A DNA stretch of 57,355 nucleotides from Spongospora subterranea (taxonomy: Eukaryota; Endomyxa; Phytomyxea; Plasmodiophorida; Plasmodiophoridae). A program made the position numbers and the translations under genes. Positions within the stretch are counted from its first letter, which is position 1. The number at the start of each line of letters is the position of its first letter. Shown here in pieces: positions 17,033 to 26,920 of the stretch. The DNA lies in NCBI GenBank assembly GCA_900404475.1, contig OUQQ01000176.1, positions 4,956 through 62,310 on the forward strand, written 5' to 3'. A model generated the notes under the pieces. The model was not told the DNA's origin, did not search any database, and was given only the letters and a program-made list of their open reading frames with translations.

Positions 17033-17616
17033 CTTAAGATGAAAAACTTAGGTGAAATACAAAGATTTCTCGGACTATGAGGCAAGATGAAAAACTGAGG
17101 ACACAGATTTCTCGGATTACAAGCAAGATGATCGTCCTCACACACAAGGATTACACGCTCTTTATCATATCCAAATTCGGACAGGAGAACTGCGAACACC
17201 AACCCCCATATCGGAAATCTAAACGCCAGATGACAACGCTAGCATCACCACATACCCGATTCGTGAAGCATTNAAAACTTAGGTGAAATACAAAGATTTC
17301 TCGGACTATGAGGCAAGATGAAAAACTGAGGACACAGATTTCTCGGATTACAAGCAAGATGATCGTCCTCACACACAAGGATTACACGCTCTTTATCATA
17401 TCCAAATTCGGACAGGAGAACTGCGAACACCAACCCCCATATCGGAAATCTAAACGCCAGATGACAACGCTAGCATCACCACATACCCGATTCGTGAAGC
17501 ATTGGAAGTCTTACCTACCTGGCAAATGCGACGAGACCCTGATCCTGGAATTCGCAATCAACAACATCAGCCGACATGTCACCAAGCCCACGAAATCTTT
17601 ATGACTAGCCATTCAA
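17033..17616 (+). mobile_element. copia RT fragment in plus orientation inside copy B
   Basis: Plus-strand reading gives copia reverse-transcriptase wording (LGEIQRFLGL; EFAINNISRHVTKPTKS). The segment opposes the surrounding copy B. Its 3' part (17458-17616) is about 97% identical to the reverse complement of 16857-17012, forming an inverted repeat. It is split by an assembly join (N at 17273), with the same 230 bp on both sides. Confidence 0.75.
17043..17503. repeat. direct 230-bp duplicate flanking a single N
   Basis: 17043-17272 and 17274-17503 appear identical and are separated only by the N at 17273. This is more likely an unresolved contig overlap than a biological tandem repeat. Confidence 0.85.
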
Positions 17617-19933
17617 GGTTTTGAAGTATCTGGGCTCGTTCAGCTGAGATGTTCGACGAACTGCTGAGTGCGAGCACGTTCGGATTCTTTTATAAACGAG
17701 AAGGATTTGAAGTTGAGCTTTCTGAGTCCAGGGGTGGCGGTTCAGGAGCTTGACTAATTGTTTGAGTTTCTCTTGTAATTCAGAAGGAAAAATGGAATAA
17801 CAAAAGGCACGAATGGTTTGACTGGTCTAGCTATTGGTTCTCGTTGATTAATCCTGACAGCCCTCGTATAGTGGAAGCAGGGTGAGAAGAATGTGGTGGA
17901 AGATGCTGGAATGTGCTAATTGGTTCAGCGTAAGATTTAAACGAGATGATGCCTTCAGTGGACTTCACATGATAGTGAGGTCCAAGAAGTCGACATGTTC
18001 TTTAGATATGTTCCAGGTGAGTTGAATTCATGGAATGAACTCATTCATTTCATTCAAACATTGCCAGAGATCAAAGGATGTTGTCAATCTCGGCCCGTTT
18101 CCTGTTAGTAACAGATCATCGACAAATGTTCCGATGATGGTTATCCCCTTGCCCTTCTTCTTATACCATATACACGGCTCTTTCATGGATTAAGTAAATC
18201 CATTGTTGCGAATCAGATCGACTTTAATGATGTCTGCCAAGCTCTACCGGCCTGCTTTGAGCCGTAAAGGGCTTTGTTGAGCATGCACACCTTGTTCGCG
18301 TCCCCGGGCTTGATTCCAGCGGTCGGACGTAAATGGGATCAATAGTGGCGCGTTCAATGAGGCTGTGGAAAAGTCTCTCTGGTATATCTTGTGCTTCAAA
18401 AACTTGACCCATGTCCAGGTGGAGTATCTGTATCCTTCCTTGCTAAGAACCAGGAATGGTCCTTCAAGGTCTGAAAAAACGATTTCAAATGACCTAGTTG
18501 ACTTTGTCCAACGTTCCTGTGCGAATGGTTGCTTCCGTGACTTTCCATGGGCACAGTTTTCGCAGAGCTGTCGTTCTTGCGGTGTGATTTTGACGCCTTC
18601 AGTGGGTTCTTGTAAATGCTTCAGTCTCTCGTCCGATGCGTGATCGAATCTTCGGTGCGCTAGCGCCATGCTAAGTCGTTGTGCTTGTGCGCCGTAACGA
18701 TAACCTTTCCATCTTGATTCTTGATACGAGTCGATGACTACGCTTAAACCTTGATCGGTAAACGATTTCGTAGCTAACAGGGACGAAAAATATATTGTGG
18801 ATACAAATTGGTGGTTTGCATTGTATGGTCAGTGATCCTTGTCTGTATGCAGGTGATATCTCGCCGTTGCTGCAAGTGATCATGATCGGGTCCTGTAGTG
18901 ACCTGTGGTTGTGAAGTAAGTTCAAATCATTCGACGTTCGCGCGACTATCGATGATATAGGCACTGTTGATGGAAACGTTCTGGTGGACGCACTGTGGAA
19001 TCCTGTAAACTCCTGTTCCTTTTCGTCAGTCGTGGTCGTGTTGTTCAGTTCAGAGGACGGTTGTTCTTATATTGCGTCTTCAAGTGTGGGTGCAGTAGCC
19101 AGCATTCTTCGTTCGAATGCGTTTATCGACTGCAGCGTGTGCAGCACTTGCCGTTGTTGTATTTATTGCCTCTGTCTTTGTTGTTGTTATTTGACTTTTC
19201 CTTATGCCACTTGGTTCGCTCAATATTAAGAGATGTGTCATTTTCGAGGTCTTTTGTCAATAGTAAGTTCGTCAGTCTTGCAATAGAATTTATTTGAGAT
19301 GCTCTGGCGGCTGCCTTGGTGGTTGGTATTGATCCGGCAAGCCATCAAGGGCCTTGACGCATAGGGCTAGTTCGCTAACGTCGATGTTGTGGACTCTCAG
19401 GTCATGGTATAGTTCTACCATTTTGCCTAGGTGTCCTTTCATAGTTTGATTCGGCTGCTTCTGGTGGTGGATGAATCGAAGAAATAAGTTCGCTGCCTTG
19501 GATTTTGCTGTTTGAACGTAAATCTCCTGGAGCGTTGTCCATAATTCATTTGTTGTCGTGCATCTGGAAACCTGTTTATATTGAGTTTGTGATAATCGCA
19601 TGCTGGATTGAGCGGAGGCGAGTTGATCGTTGCGTTGTTCGATCGTGTTGCCGCGGGTTGGCGGGTAGGGTAAGAACGAGTCGATGTCCATTATTACAAA
19701 CTTTGTCTCGGTCGTGCGTCGGAATTCCTCCCAATTTCTTCCGGTGAATTCCGGGATCAGTTTTAGTCCCGAGTTGTGTTTCGAGATATTGGCCTCTTAT
19801 CTTGATCGGTGCGTGTATGGTGTTTACATAGCTTCGTTGGGTGTGTCTGGAGTGGTGTCCTCCTCTTGAGTCTCTCTTCGTGTTTGTATCATCTTGTGTA
19901 GAGCAAAACTGGGACTCTCAAGTTTATAACGGG

Positions 19934-20004
19934 TGCACCGATTGATGATCATTACAAGAAGTACGATATCTAAGTATCACTGTGACTAGAAGCGTGTAGT
20001 TGCT
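19934..20004 (-). repeat. 5' LTR of copia copy B, abutting tRNA-Met
   Basis: Seventy-one bp ending (minus strand) in ATCAATCGGTGCA like the 3' LTR, with about 35 bp deleted relative to it. It is followed on the internal side by CCCGTTATAAAC, which could be a half-tRNA (initiator Met anticodon-stem type) primer-binding site as used by some copia elements. Its outer edge is 17 bp from the mature 5' end of the tRNA gene. Confidence 0.55.
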
Positions 20005-20021
20005 AATTAACCATGTCCGAT

Positions 20022-20107
20022 GCCTCTTTAGCTCAGTTGGCAGTAGCGTAGGTCTCATATCCAAAAGAGAAATCCTGAGGTCGCGCGTTCGATCCGCGCA
20101 GGGGGCA
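20022..20107 (+). tRNA. tRNA-Met (CAU, elongator) with 12-nt intron
   Basis: Seven-pair acceptor stem GCCTCTT/AGGGGGC plus discriminator A, D arm GCTCAGTTGGCAGTAGC, anticodon loop CTCATAA after removing a 12-nt intron (20060-20071) at the canonical position 37/38, T arm GCGCG-TTCGATC-CGCGC. A T run (20110-20117) follows as Pol III terminator. A-box and B-box (GGTTCGA-like CGTTCGATCC) are intact. The T31-T39 mismatch also occurs in yeast elongator tRNA-Met, which supports elongator rather than initiator identity. Confidence 0.93.
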
Positions 20108-23100
20108 ATTTTTTTTGGCCTTGATCAGGAAACAAGCAATCGGTTGCATCTTGCAAAGAACAAAACTGTAAATGTCATGCAATTATTTGCTTACAGGATC
20201 TGGTGTGCTGAGGTCATGTGGGGTGTACTCAGTTGTTTGGGAAATACATATACTTTCGCTGCGAATGCCCGGTTTGCTTTTCCCATTTCCGATCCCCTAA
20301 CCAACACTGGAGCGAATGGCTGCAATTCCCACGAGTTACGGGAAAACGCCAAAATGTCATATAGATTCCACTCCATATAAGAAACAGCAGAGTTCATCGA
20401 TAGAGAGTCGAACGTCGACAATCGACTATACATGTTTATTGACGTTTACACGTAAATCCTGAAACTGTCGGCCGTTTTTACCCGAACGGCGGTCAAATGA
20501 GTCTGAGAAATGCTAAAGGGCAAGCAGGGCAGCGGCAACGAAAGGAACCAGAAATGTTTCCAANTCGCTGCGAATGCCCGGTTTTCTTTTCCCATTTCCG
20601 ATTTCCTAACCAACGCTGGAGCGAATGGCTGCAATTCCCACGAGTTACGGGAAAACGCCAAAATGCCATATTGATTCCACTCCATATAAGAAACAGCAGA
20701 GTTCATCGATAGAGAGTCGAACGTCGACAATCGACTATACATGTTTATTGACGTTTACACGTAAATCCTGAAACTGTCGGCCGTTTTTACCCGAACGGCG
20801 GTCAAATGAGTCTGAGAAATGCTAAAGGGCAAGCAGGGCAGCGGCAACGAAAGGAACCAGAAATGTTTCCAATATTATGGATGACCACAGGAAATTCGTC
20901 CATGAAATCCAGCCGTTTCCATTCGACAATGTGCGCTCACAAAATGCTAAAGTACTTCTCCCTTTTGTAAACGATGGTGATAAGCGAACGGTTAACCATA
21001 GTGGCGTCGAGGAGTCTGGATCCGACAGCAATCGTCGGAGTTTACAGGAAAGACAGGCCTCGTTGTTTCTCTGCATTGGGCACAGCCTAATATCCAACCA
21101 ATGCCTCACATTATCTTCCGTGGCAAAGGGCACTCAAATTCTACGATCATCAGAGCCGGATAAATGGGTAAATGTTATTATTTATATTATGTTGATATAA
21201 GTTGGTTTTCACAACTAAACAGGACGAACGCGTTCGTGTCCAATTCCAGGAGTGTGAGTTGGTAGATACGACGTCGGCAGTCAGGAATGTCAACGAGCTC
21301 AAATCCGATCCTGACTTTGCAGATCATGATTCCAATAGGATCCGTTTGCGGCATTCTTAAGTCACATATTGCCAAGCAATTGTTGATGCAATGAAGCCTA
21401 TCGGAAGACTTATGTTCTATCCGCCCAATGTCACCGATTACTTATCCAGGTTGCGAAATTTTCAGCCTGTTCTATGAGCCTTGACGAAATCTCGGTTGCA
21501 GTGGACGATGGTGGGAGAATTATGAAATAACTCATCACTTCTCGCCTGGATCAGCAACTGGAAGATGACGTTGCCTTTATGTCAAAAAATGGATTGACGG
21601 CAAATTTACTGCTTGAAAACAGGCGCATCCTCATCACCAAATGGGTAGGCGAGGCTTGGGATGAGTTCCGCAACGAACCGTGTATATATATCGACGTTTT
21701 GGAAAAAAGGGAGGCTTGCTTAACACTGCTGGAGCAGAATCCATCCAAAGTTATCTTCTAGGGCCTCAAGGTGTACCGATTTTAAATCTAAATTGAGCTC
21801 CTGTTCCGAGTCCGACAACTCGGTGTTTTCTGTTGACGACTACGATTCTTTAGTGAAGGTGATTTAGTACAGATTCTCAACGCGGAAGCAACAGCAATTG
21901 CCAAGGGTGTTATTACACCACCACGTGCTACACTGCACGGTCAACCAGTACCCTCAGGATTCCGTTGTTGTTTTAATTCAGCAGATCCGAGACGGTGGAT
22001 CACTGGTCAATGATTCGTTTGAGAAACCTATTGGTTTGAGTGATTATATCTCAGTTTCTACCAGCTGTTTACTAAAAAGCGAATATATTTGTTCGATAAA
22101 AAGCAACTATCAGCTCTAAAAAAGTCTGCTTTTTAAGACCCAGAAACAGAAACCTTGAAATGGTCCAAGTCCCCAACCCCAACCTCAATTCAATCTTCCA
22201 ATGTACTTGCTCTGTTTGAACTGGTCGTATGCGGGCTCGCCGATCTGTGGTTTTAGTTCCAATTGATTCGAGAGGTCCGGCATAGTTTTCCAGCATGTAT
22301 CCGGCTAAGGATCACAGTTAAAGAATCGTGCAGCTGAGGAATTGTGCTCTCGATTTCACATTGCAGGTTCAGTTCACGATCGCCTATATAGGACACGGGC
22401 TAATGGAACTGCCGAGATCGATGAGAAGCTTGCACCTCGTCAAGCAGATCGGTTGTTGCAGCGCTTCTTCATGTTCTTGACGTTGCGCGTTTATGTCTGT
22501 GAAAAAGGGCGTTCAGTTTCAGCTCAACTTCCATTCCGCAAACATCCGCCCTCAGCACATTGGTAGTCAGTAGGGGTTATTTCGGCAACGGTATTTGATA
22601 GTTTGACGATCTTGGCGCATGCTCGCGTAGATGTTTGCAAAATGATAAATATACGACCTGCTAGTTATCTACTGTAGTTGAACAACCCTGACGGCCGCTC
22701 CGCCACATCGCAATTTGGTGATTCACTTTGATATCTTCATCTTGATCACATTGCTCAAAACATTACTCGTTTCATTAGCTGGGGAGTTTTGAAAACAAAT
22801 TTGAGTGAATTTCTGGATGATTTCTGGAGAGTGGTACCAATCGAAGATGTTCAAGAATATGAACTCGAAATGGCGATGCTGGACCGCAAGTGGCAGGATG
22901 TAAAGTCATACTTGCAGCTTCTGAAGAACAAGCAAAAAAAATGGGCTTTTGCCTACACTCATAGGAATTTCGTTGCTGGAATATCATCGACCCAACGACA
23001 AGAACAAGTGAACTGTCAGATAAAATAATCATTGATGAGTAATCATCTCTGACTCGGATAATTGGTGGTTTCGATTCCGTTGAGACAAAGGTACTGCATT

Positions 23101-23349
23101 AAAGACCTTGACGTCGACTGTCAAAACGAAATTGCAGACTTTTACTGGGGATCCCCTTATTAATGATTCTCTTCAACACCTGACTTCATTTGCAGGAAAA
23201 AAAGTCTAATGCTGACGTGATATTGATATCAATACAAATCATGAGTTGCAAAACTCGGTCAGTATATGTCGTACACTTAGTTGGAAAAACCTCGTGCAGT
23301 ACTAGCAAGTTCGTAAAATATAAGTTTTGACCAGAAGTGTATGTCAGAT
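20108..23349. other. gene-poor block between the two tRNA-Met genes; unidentified fragments
   Basis: No confident gene. Protein-like stretches on the plus strand include 20877-21172 (an exon-like frame ending SSEPDKW at a GTAAAT donor), continuing at 21220 with DERVRVQFQECELVD, then 21579-21761 (ILITKWVGEAWDEF, only faintly reminiscent of the C-terminal helix of DDE/pogo transposases) and 22789-23028 (FLDDFWRVVPIEDVQEYELE). Stops and frame changes between them cannot all be explained by introns, so these may be remnants of one or more decayed genes. The block contains the 20256-20872 duplicate. Confidence 0.35.
20256..20872. repeat. 308-bp duplicate with sequence variants flanking a single N
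   Basis: 20256-20563 and 20565-20872 are the same 308 bp apart from a handful of substitutions (for example GATCCCCT versus GATTTCCT, AACACTGG versus AACGCTGG, TGTCATATAGAT versus TGCCATATTGAT). The N at 20564 is an assembly join. Confidence 0.85.
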
Positions 23350-23436
23350 GCCTCTTTAGCTCAGTTGGCAGTAGCGTAGGTCTCATATCCAAAAAGAGAA
23401 ATCCTGAGGTCGCGCGTTCGATCCGCGCAGGGGGCA
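23350..23436 (+). tRNA. tRNA-Met (CAU, elongator) with 13-nt intron, second copy
   Basis: Mature sequence identical to the copy at 20022; the intron (23388-23400) is one A longer. Short flank similarity remains upstream (ATGTC-GAT). Terminator T run at 23438-23444. Confidence 0.93.
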
Positions 23437-23954
23437 TTTTTTTACAGAATAGGCTCCGTTTGGATGTCGCTCAATATGCCAAAAATTCCACGGATACTGT
23501 ATTTTGCAAAATACAATTTTGATCTTGAAAGGGCCCGTTTATCAAACCCAGCATCGCGCGAGCAGATCCACCGATGAAAATGTCGAATTCGTCGTTTGAA
23601 ATGCAAAATTCGTTCTTTGCAAAATTCTGGTTAAGATTCTGCAGAAATTCAATTTGCTTGCTTTGGCAAATCCGGGTCAGAAGTCCGCATTGCATCTTGG
23701 GTGTTGTTATCATGTTGAACGTAGGGCAACAGACGCGGGTGGTTTCAGCTGCCAAATCAGAAGCAAGTGCTAAATGGACGGTGGAAAAGCAACAACATTT
23801 ACTGAGGCGAGTTTTTTTTACATCCCAAACAACTTATTGGGTACAGGTTGCCAAGGGCTGAAAATCGGAAAACGGATACGTACAATAACAATCGGGGCAT
23901 GCTGTTAACTCGGCATTTAATACGGAGTTCGGCACGGTTTATGAAACCAGATAA

Positions 23955-25618
23955 TTGAAATCGCAACTGAACGAGGAATGCACAGGACGCTCTGATCACA
24001 GTTTGGAATCAGTTTACCATTGATCAATCATCAGATCTACTGCCGGCAATCCAAGATATACTGTTGGATTCATTTTGCGTCCGTACAATCTGGCAAGAAA
24101 CATACTTGCTGTCAATGATCTACCGTTTCGTTATCTTCTCTTCAATGATGCCTGGCAATACAACAGGATATTCGTTTCGAAGCCAAAAAAAAAATCAGTT
24201 CATCGTTGCCGAATTTTTTTTTATCGGCCGCTCCATTGCCATCATGGAGCTGATGTCACATACGTGGAACCCCAAAACCCAAGAACTAATTTCAGACATG
24301 TAAGCAGAATCTCAGCTCTCATTTCACCAATATTCTTTCAAACTGTTTGCGGTTTTCCTGAGCATTCACATCATTGTGCGATTTCATTTTTTGAGTAAGA
24401 TCAAGCGAGAAAAAACAGTATCATCCGTTCCGATGGCGGGGGTGGTGTCAATTCACCCTTCAATTGCGTCCGAAACAACTTTTCATTTGAAATTTGGCCA
24501 AGGAGCGACAGATCGAACCCCAACAACAGGCAGGTATTCAGATCATCAAGTGTGTCTGCCGACAGTTCATCCACCAACTTGGAGAGATTCAGCATCGAAA
24601 TTGAGAAGCCAAGAAGCCATTGTTGGCTGACGTCAAAATTTGACCATGATCATCGGACCATCAAAACATTGGCATATCCGGCTGGGAACTGATGGATACT
24701 GACAACAGCCTGAGTATCTCCCGGACGCAATTGAAGGGTGAATTGACACCATCCGAATGTAAGAATATTGGGGAAATGAGTGCTGAGATTCTGCTTACAT
24801 GCCTGAAATTGGTTCTTGGCGAGTGGGATTCCAAGTATGTGACATCAGCTCCATGGTGGCCATGGAGCGGCCGATAAACTGAATTTCCGACAACGATGAA
24901 CTGATTTTTTACAGGCTTCGAAACGAATATCCTGTTGTATTGTCAGGCATCATTGAAGAGAAGATAACGAAGCGATAGAGCACTGACAGCAAGTATGCTC
25001 TTGCCAGATTGTACGGACGCAAAATGAATCCAACAGTATTTCNNNNNNNNNNNNNNNNNNNNNNNNNNNNNNNNNNNNNNNNNNNNNNNNNNNNNNNNNN
25101 NNNNNNNNNNNNNNNNNNNNNNNNNNNNNNNNNNNNNNNNNNNNNNNNNNNNNNNNNNNNNNNNNNNNNNNNNNNNNNNNNNNNNNNNNNNNNNNNNNNN
25201 NNNNNNNNNNNNNNNNNNNNNNNNNNNNNNNNNNNNNNNNNNNNNNNNNNNNNNNNNNNNNNNNNNNNNNNNGCCTGAAATTGGTTCTTGGCGAGTGGGA
25301 TTCCAAGTATGTGACATCAGCTCCATGGTGGCCATGGAGCGGCCGATAAACTGAATTTCCGACAACGATGAACTGATTTTTTACAGGCTTCGAAACGAAT
25401 ATCCTGTTGTATTGTCAGGCATCATTGAAGAGAAGATAACGAAGCGATAGAGCACTGACAGCAAGTATGCTCTTGCCAGATTGTACGGACGCAAAATGAA
25501 TCCAACAGTATTTCTTGGATTGCCGGCAGTAGATCTGATGATTAATCAATGGTAAACTGATTCCAAACTGTGATCAGAGCGCCCTGTGCATACCTCGTTC
25601 AGTTGCGAATAACTCAAA
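23955..25618. repeat. large diverged inverted repeat
   Basis: Plus-strand sequence from about 23955 (ATCGCAACTGAACGAG) through 24475 recurs reversed between about 25618 and 24715; for example the CGGACGCAATTGAAGGG block at 24721-24737 mirrors 24459-24475. The arms differ by scattered substitutions, so this is not a trivial assembly mirror of one read. The centre is near 24600. Confidence 0.8.
24801..25514. repeat. 242-bp direct duplicate flanking a 230-N gap
   Basis: 24801-25042 and 25273-25514 look identical and bracket the Ns at 25043-25272. Probably the same locus assembled on both contig ends. Confidence 0.85.
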
Positions 25619-26920
25619 ATTACGCAATACAATGGCGTATGTAGACCAACGTGAATCTGCTCCAATAACGATGTTAACTTGTGCAATTTGAAACAACGTT
25701 TACGCGCAGATTTGTCCAAAAGTTGATGAAAAAAACAATGGAGCTTCGCAGCAACAATCCTTCGTGGTTTCTGGGTAGTCTCAGCTCGAGAGTTTCCAAA
25801 CCGCAACGTATCTAGCACATCTTGATTATATATGCAGGTGAAAAACTAACAAATGGAGAAAGCAACAACTCCGTTTATTATTGTTCAAGGACTATTCTTA
25901 CGGATGTGTTTGGATAGTCAATCAAGCGATTTTCCATCGGTTCTCCGACCATCTTACAGCATTTGAGCTGCTACAAGACAGGTTTCTGGCGTCATACACC
26001 TATCAAAGGACCGTGCCTTATCAATAATTGCATCAATCACTGTTCTGCAGCGATTGAAAAACCTTTTCTCGTTGCCTTGTCACCATTTGGTTCCCCATCT
26101 CCTCTCCAAATCGGACTGCTGGACCTTCACCTATTCCTTCAGACCAGTCTCAACATAGGTCCACCATAAAATGAATTCCTCTGATCATCTCGTAGGAACT
26201 GGGTTCGCACCATAACCTCCGCCTGCATGACCGGATGTCCGACATCACATGGCTCTGTTGGACATTCATCTCGTAATTTTTGCCATTGGGAACCGGCACC
26301 CTGCCAGAAAGTTAATCACAAAAATTCTCCCGCAATCCCGACAGACTTAGCAAAATCGGATCGATTGTAAATGTGATGGTTGGTAAATATATCAATAATC
26401 CATAGCCGGTGATTTGGATACTGACACCTTAACTCGACAATGTTTGTATGTATTAGTTTAATGGATGGTTGCTTGAGCGGTGACCAATCTGTTTAGTTTG
26501 AGCACATTAGCATGAAATACCAGCCAGCTGTTGACCGAAACAAGATTCAAATTCGATTTTTCCTAGTAGCTCCGATGAGTCCGGATGATTCGACTCACGA
26601 CAAATGAATAATGGCACTTGTCAGCCTAGCGGCTACTTATAGACGTAAAGTGCATGAAAGTCGACATTATATGGCTACAAATAAGGTGTGCTTAGCGCAA
26701 GTTTACTGGGCATGAACAAAAATGAATCGGAAAAGAAACCAATTGTGATTTGGGAGCGTCAATACATGTTTTTGGCGCGCATGCTGAGTGCGAGGGGGGG
26801 GGGTTACGTCCCTACTCCAGTGGGCGTAACCCTAGCTAGATACAGTACGCTGTCATGTTGTTGATTTATCCTCATTGATCTGTCTTCGCATTGTTTTTCC
26901 AATTCTCTCCTTGTAATGTC

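Larger units (their letters stand above)
16214..20004 (-). mobile_element. Ty1/copia retrotransposon remnant, minus orientation (copy B)
   Basis: Degenerate element with both ends visible. Reading on the minus strand: 5' LTR (19934-20004), gag of the UBN2/Retrotran_gag_2 type (19691-19290, TTTNELWTTLQEIY), protease-like segment (about 19000-18670), integrase zinc-binding domain (18669-18430, HRRFDH...CENCAHGKSRKQPF), then truncated reverse transcriptase, RNase H (TLSTTEAEYIAASDATKE near 16660; YQDNQGAIFLEKTTSNRSR at 16549-16490) and 3' LTR (16319-16214). An integrase-core/RT portion is missing or scrambled between 18400 and 17000, where an inverted piece is inserted. Many stops make it inactive. 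Confidence 0.88.
23437..26920. other. repeat-rich block with inverted repeats and assembly gap; no identified gene
   Basis: The dominant structure is an inverted repeat (arms about 23955-24475 and 24715-25618, the latter interrupted by Ns). A minus-strand frame 25818-25546 (LDTLRFGNSRAE...LHTPLYCVILSYSQLNE) looks protein-like and may run into the arm through a short intron, but I do not recognise the family. From 25820 to 26920 I see only AT-rich sequence, a G run at 26794-26803, and the upstream region of GCP2. Confidence 0.4.

Noticed and set aside
17033..17616. True biological tandem duplication of 230 bp
   Set aside because: The copies appear identical and are separated by a lone N, as at the other joins; contig overlap is the simpler explanation.
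22789..23028. Second GCP-family gene
   Set aside because: The similarity of FLDDFWRVVPIEDVQEYE to a GCP C terminus is too weak, and the flanks have unexplained stops.
24943..25365. Long minus- and plus-strand frames crossing the Ns
   Set aside because: Length comes from untranslated unknown bases, and the flanks are duplicated assembly ends.
26790..26830. G-rich stretch as G-quadruplex or telomeric signal
   Set aside because: A single G run without the repeated tracts needed.
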